DNA from: Candidatus Zophobacter franzmannii
GTDB lineage: Bacteria; Cloacimonadota; Cloacimonadia; Cloacimonadales; JAFGVF01
Assembly (NCBI GenBank): GCA_030765245.1
Contig: JAVCCX010000117.1
Coordinates: forward strand, 1-6,825
Direction: 5' to 3'
Length of the DNA stretch: 6,825 bases
A program made the translations under genes and the position numbers. Positions within the stretch are counted from its first letter, which is position 1; each line of letters starts with the position of its first letter. Below are positions 6,290 through 6,825 of the stretch, in pieces. The notes below the pieces were generated by a model. That model searched no databases, was not told where the DNA came from, and saw nothing but the letters and a program-made list of their open reading frames with translations.

Positions 6290-6295
6290 TTGACT
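6290..6295 (+). promoter_or_regulatory. Candidate -35 box for the rightward gene
   Basis: TTGACT matches the -35 consensus in five of six bases and lies 53 nt before the start codon of the exported protein. The expected -10 position holds only a weak TAATGA (17-bp spacer), so the promoter assignment is tentative. Confidence 0.3.
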
Positions 6296-6337
6296 CAGTA
6301 GTTTGATGGTTCTAATGATGTCGCTAAAGAATAAATC

Positions 6338-6344
6338 GGAGAGG
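6338..6344 (+). promoter_or_regulatory. Ribosome binding site of the rightward exported-protein gene
   Basis: GGAGAGG lies just before the ATG at 6349. GGAG (6338-6341) is 7 nt from it, an optimal distance. This fixes the start of the partial gene and supports it as truly translated. Confidence 0.75.
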
Positions 6345-6348
6345 AAAC

Positions 6349-6825
6349 ATGAAAAAAATACTAACAATTTTATTAGCTTTAAGCATCTTTGGTGCACTAT
6401 TCAGTGTACATAACTTCACAATAAATGGTCAAGAAGAGGTTACCGTTGCAATCGGTGACGATATGCTTTATGACTTTGACTTTGAATCCACCATGGCAAA
6501 TGCCGGATATAGCATAACAATTGACATCCCTGTGTTAGAGATCCCAACTATTGATATACCTTACAGTCTTTTCCAAGATGGTCTTGGTTATGATGAGACC
6601 GGATTTGATGGTCACTTTACCGGTACAAGAGAATGCGAAATGTCTTTTCCTACTTCAGTTCCTGTAACTATCACCCTAACTGATGGTGGTGTCGCTGATA
6701 GCGTGATTGTTCATTATACACAACTGAATACTAATTTCTCAATAGCCGGTTCAGTGATGCAAGAAAGTGGTTGGATAGATTTACCAGTACCAAGCCCTTT
6801 AGCTTATGTTAACTATAATTCTGAT
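6349..6825 (+). CDS. Sec-exported protein of unknown function (N-terminal 159 residues; runs off the right edge)
   Basis: An open frame of 159 codons continues past the window end. The start is set by GGAGAGG upstream. Residues 1-19 (MKKILTILLALSIFGALFS) form a clear signal peptide, with cleavage probably just after Ser19. The mature part is rich in strands, acidic residues and Thr/Ser/Gly. It has one Cys (in the segment TGTRECEMSF) and no further membrane helix, as expected for a secreted or surface beta-sandwich protein. A short internal echo, IDIPVLEIPTIDIPYSL, repeats IDIP around EIP. From about residue 131, the segment FSIAGSVMQESGW...PLAYVNYNSD resembles the start of a carboxypeptidase-regulatory-like or other Ig-type beta domain (I-x-G-x-V...AxV), but this is weak. 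No family is recognised. It is divergent from rnf, so shared regulation is possible and unproven. Confidence 0.8.
   Translation, partial: MKKILTILLALSIFGALFSVHNFTINGQEEVTVAIGDDMLYDFDFESTMANAGYSITIDIPVLEIPTIDIPYSLFQDGLGYDETGFDGHFTGTRECEMSFPTSVPVTITLTDGGVADSVIVHYTQLNTNFSIAGSVMQESGWIDLPVPSPLAYVNYNSD

Larger units (their letters stand above)
5849..6348. other. Divergent intergenic region, no convincing gene
   Basis: About 500 bp lie between the left-reading rnf operon and the right-reading exported protein. Short open frames exist here (for example 5897-6106 and 5974-6186 on plus, 5981-6169 on minus), but none has a ribosome binding site, a recognisable domain or a gene-like composition. No tRNA, known riboswitch, CRISPR or transposase remnant was recognised. 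What it does hold is listed separately: promoter elements at both ends, ATTATT half-sites at 5957-5985, phased GGACA-like motifs at 6011-6054, and a dyad at 6107-6126. Confidence 0.7.

Overview
The window is dominated by a complete six-gene Rnf operon on the minus strand in the order rnfC-rnfD-rnfG-rnfE-rnfA-rnfB (about 5848 down to 666). This is the ferredoxin:NAD+ oxidoreductase that couples electron transfer to ion transport across the cytoplasmic membrane. The order CDGEAB, a short RnfC and a cysteine-rich RnfB fit anaerobes that use Rnf to conserve energy from reduced ferredoxin, rather than the gammaproteobacterial rsxABCDGE type. The DNA is AT-leaning with good purine-rich ribosome binding sites. 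The flanking genes encode a probable lipoprotein and a Sec-exported protein, which hints at an anaerobic diderm. A Cloacimonadota-like or related candidate lineage is only a guess, because no taxonomic marker is present.

Layout: (1) 1-600, minus strand: the first 200 codons of a probable lipoprotein with a Cache-like sensory domain, running off the left edge. (2) 613-646: a strong hairpin with a U-tract that ends the rnf transcript and lies immediately before the lipoprotein start. (3) 666-5848: the rnf genes, separated by 8-12 nt or overlapping by 4-8 nt, with Shine-Dalgarno sequences often built over the preceding stop codon. (4) 5849-6348: a divergent intergenic region of about 500 bp with no convincing gene. 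It holds a TATAAT box for rnf with ATTATT half-sites behind it, a run of helically phased GGACA-like motifs, a 20-bp dyad and a TTGACT box facing right. (5) 6349-6825, plus strand: the start of an exported protein of unknown function, running off the right edge.

How the genes work together (family knowledge applied to residues seen here): reduced ferredoxin gives electrons to the RnfB Fe-S clusters. Electrons pass through the membrane [2Fe-2S] centre held by paired cysteines of RnfA and RnfE, and through covalent FMNs on RnfG and RnfD, to RnfC, which carries FMN, the NAD(H) site and two [4Fe-4S] clusters. All the signature residues are present, so the complex looks functional. The flavin transferase ApbE needed to load FMN on RnfD and RnfG is not in the window. 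The core of the window is a known system. The less explained material is the regulatory architecture of the 500-bp divergent region, the hairpin before the lipoprotein gene, and the two partial exported proteins.
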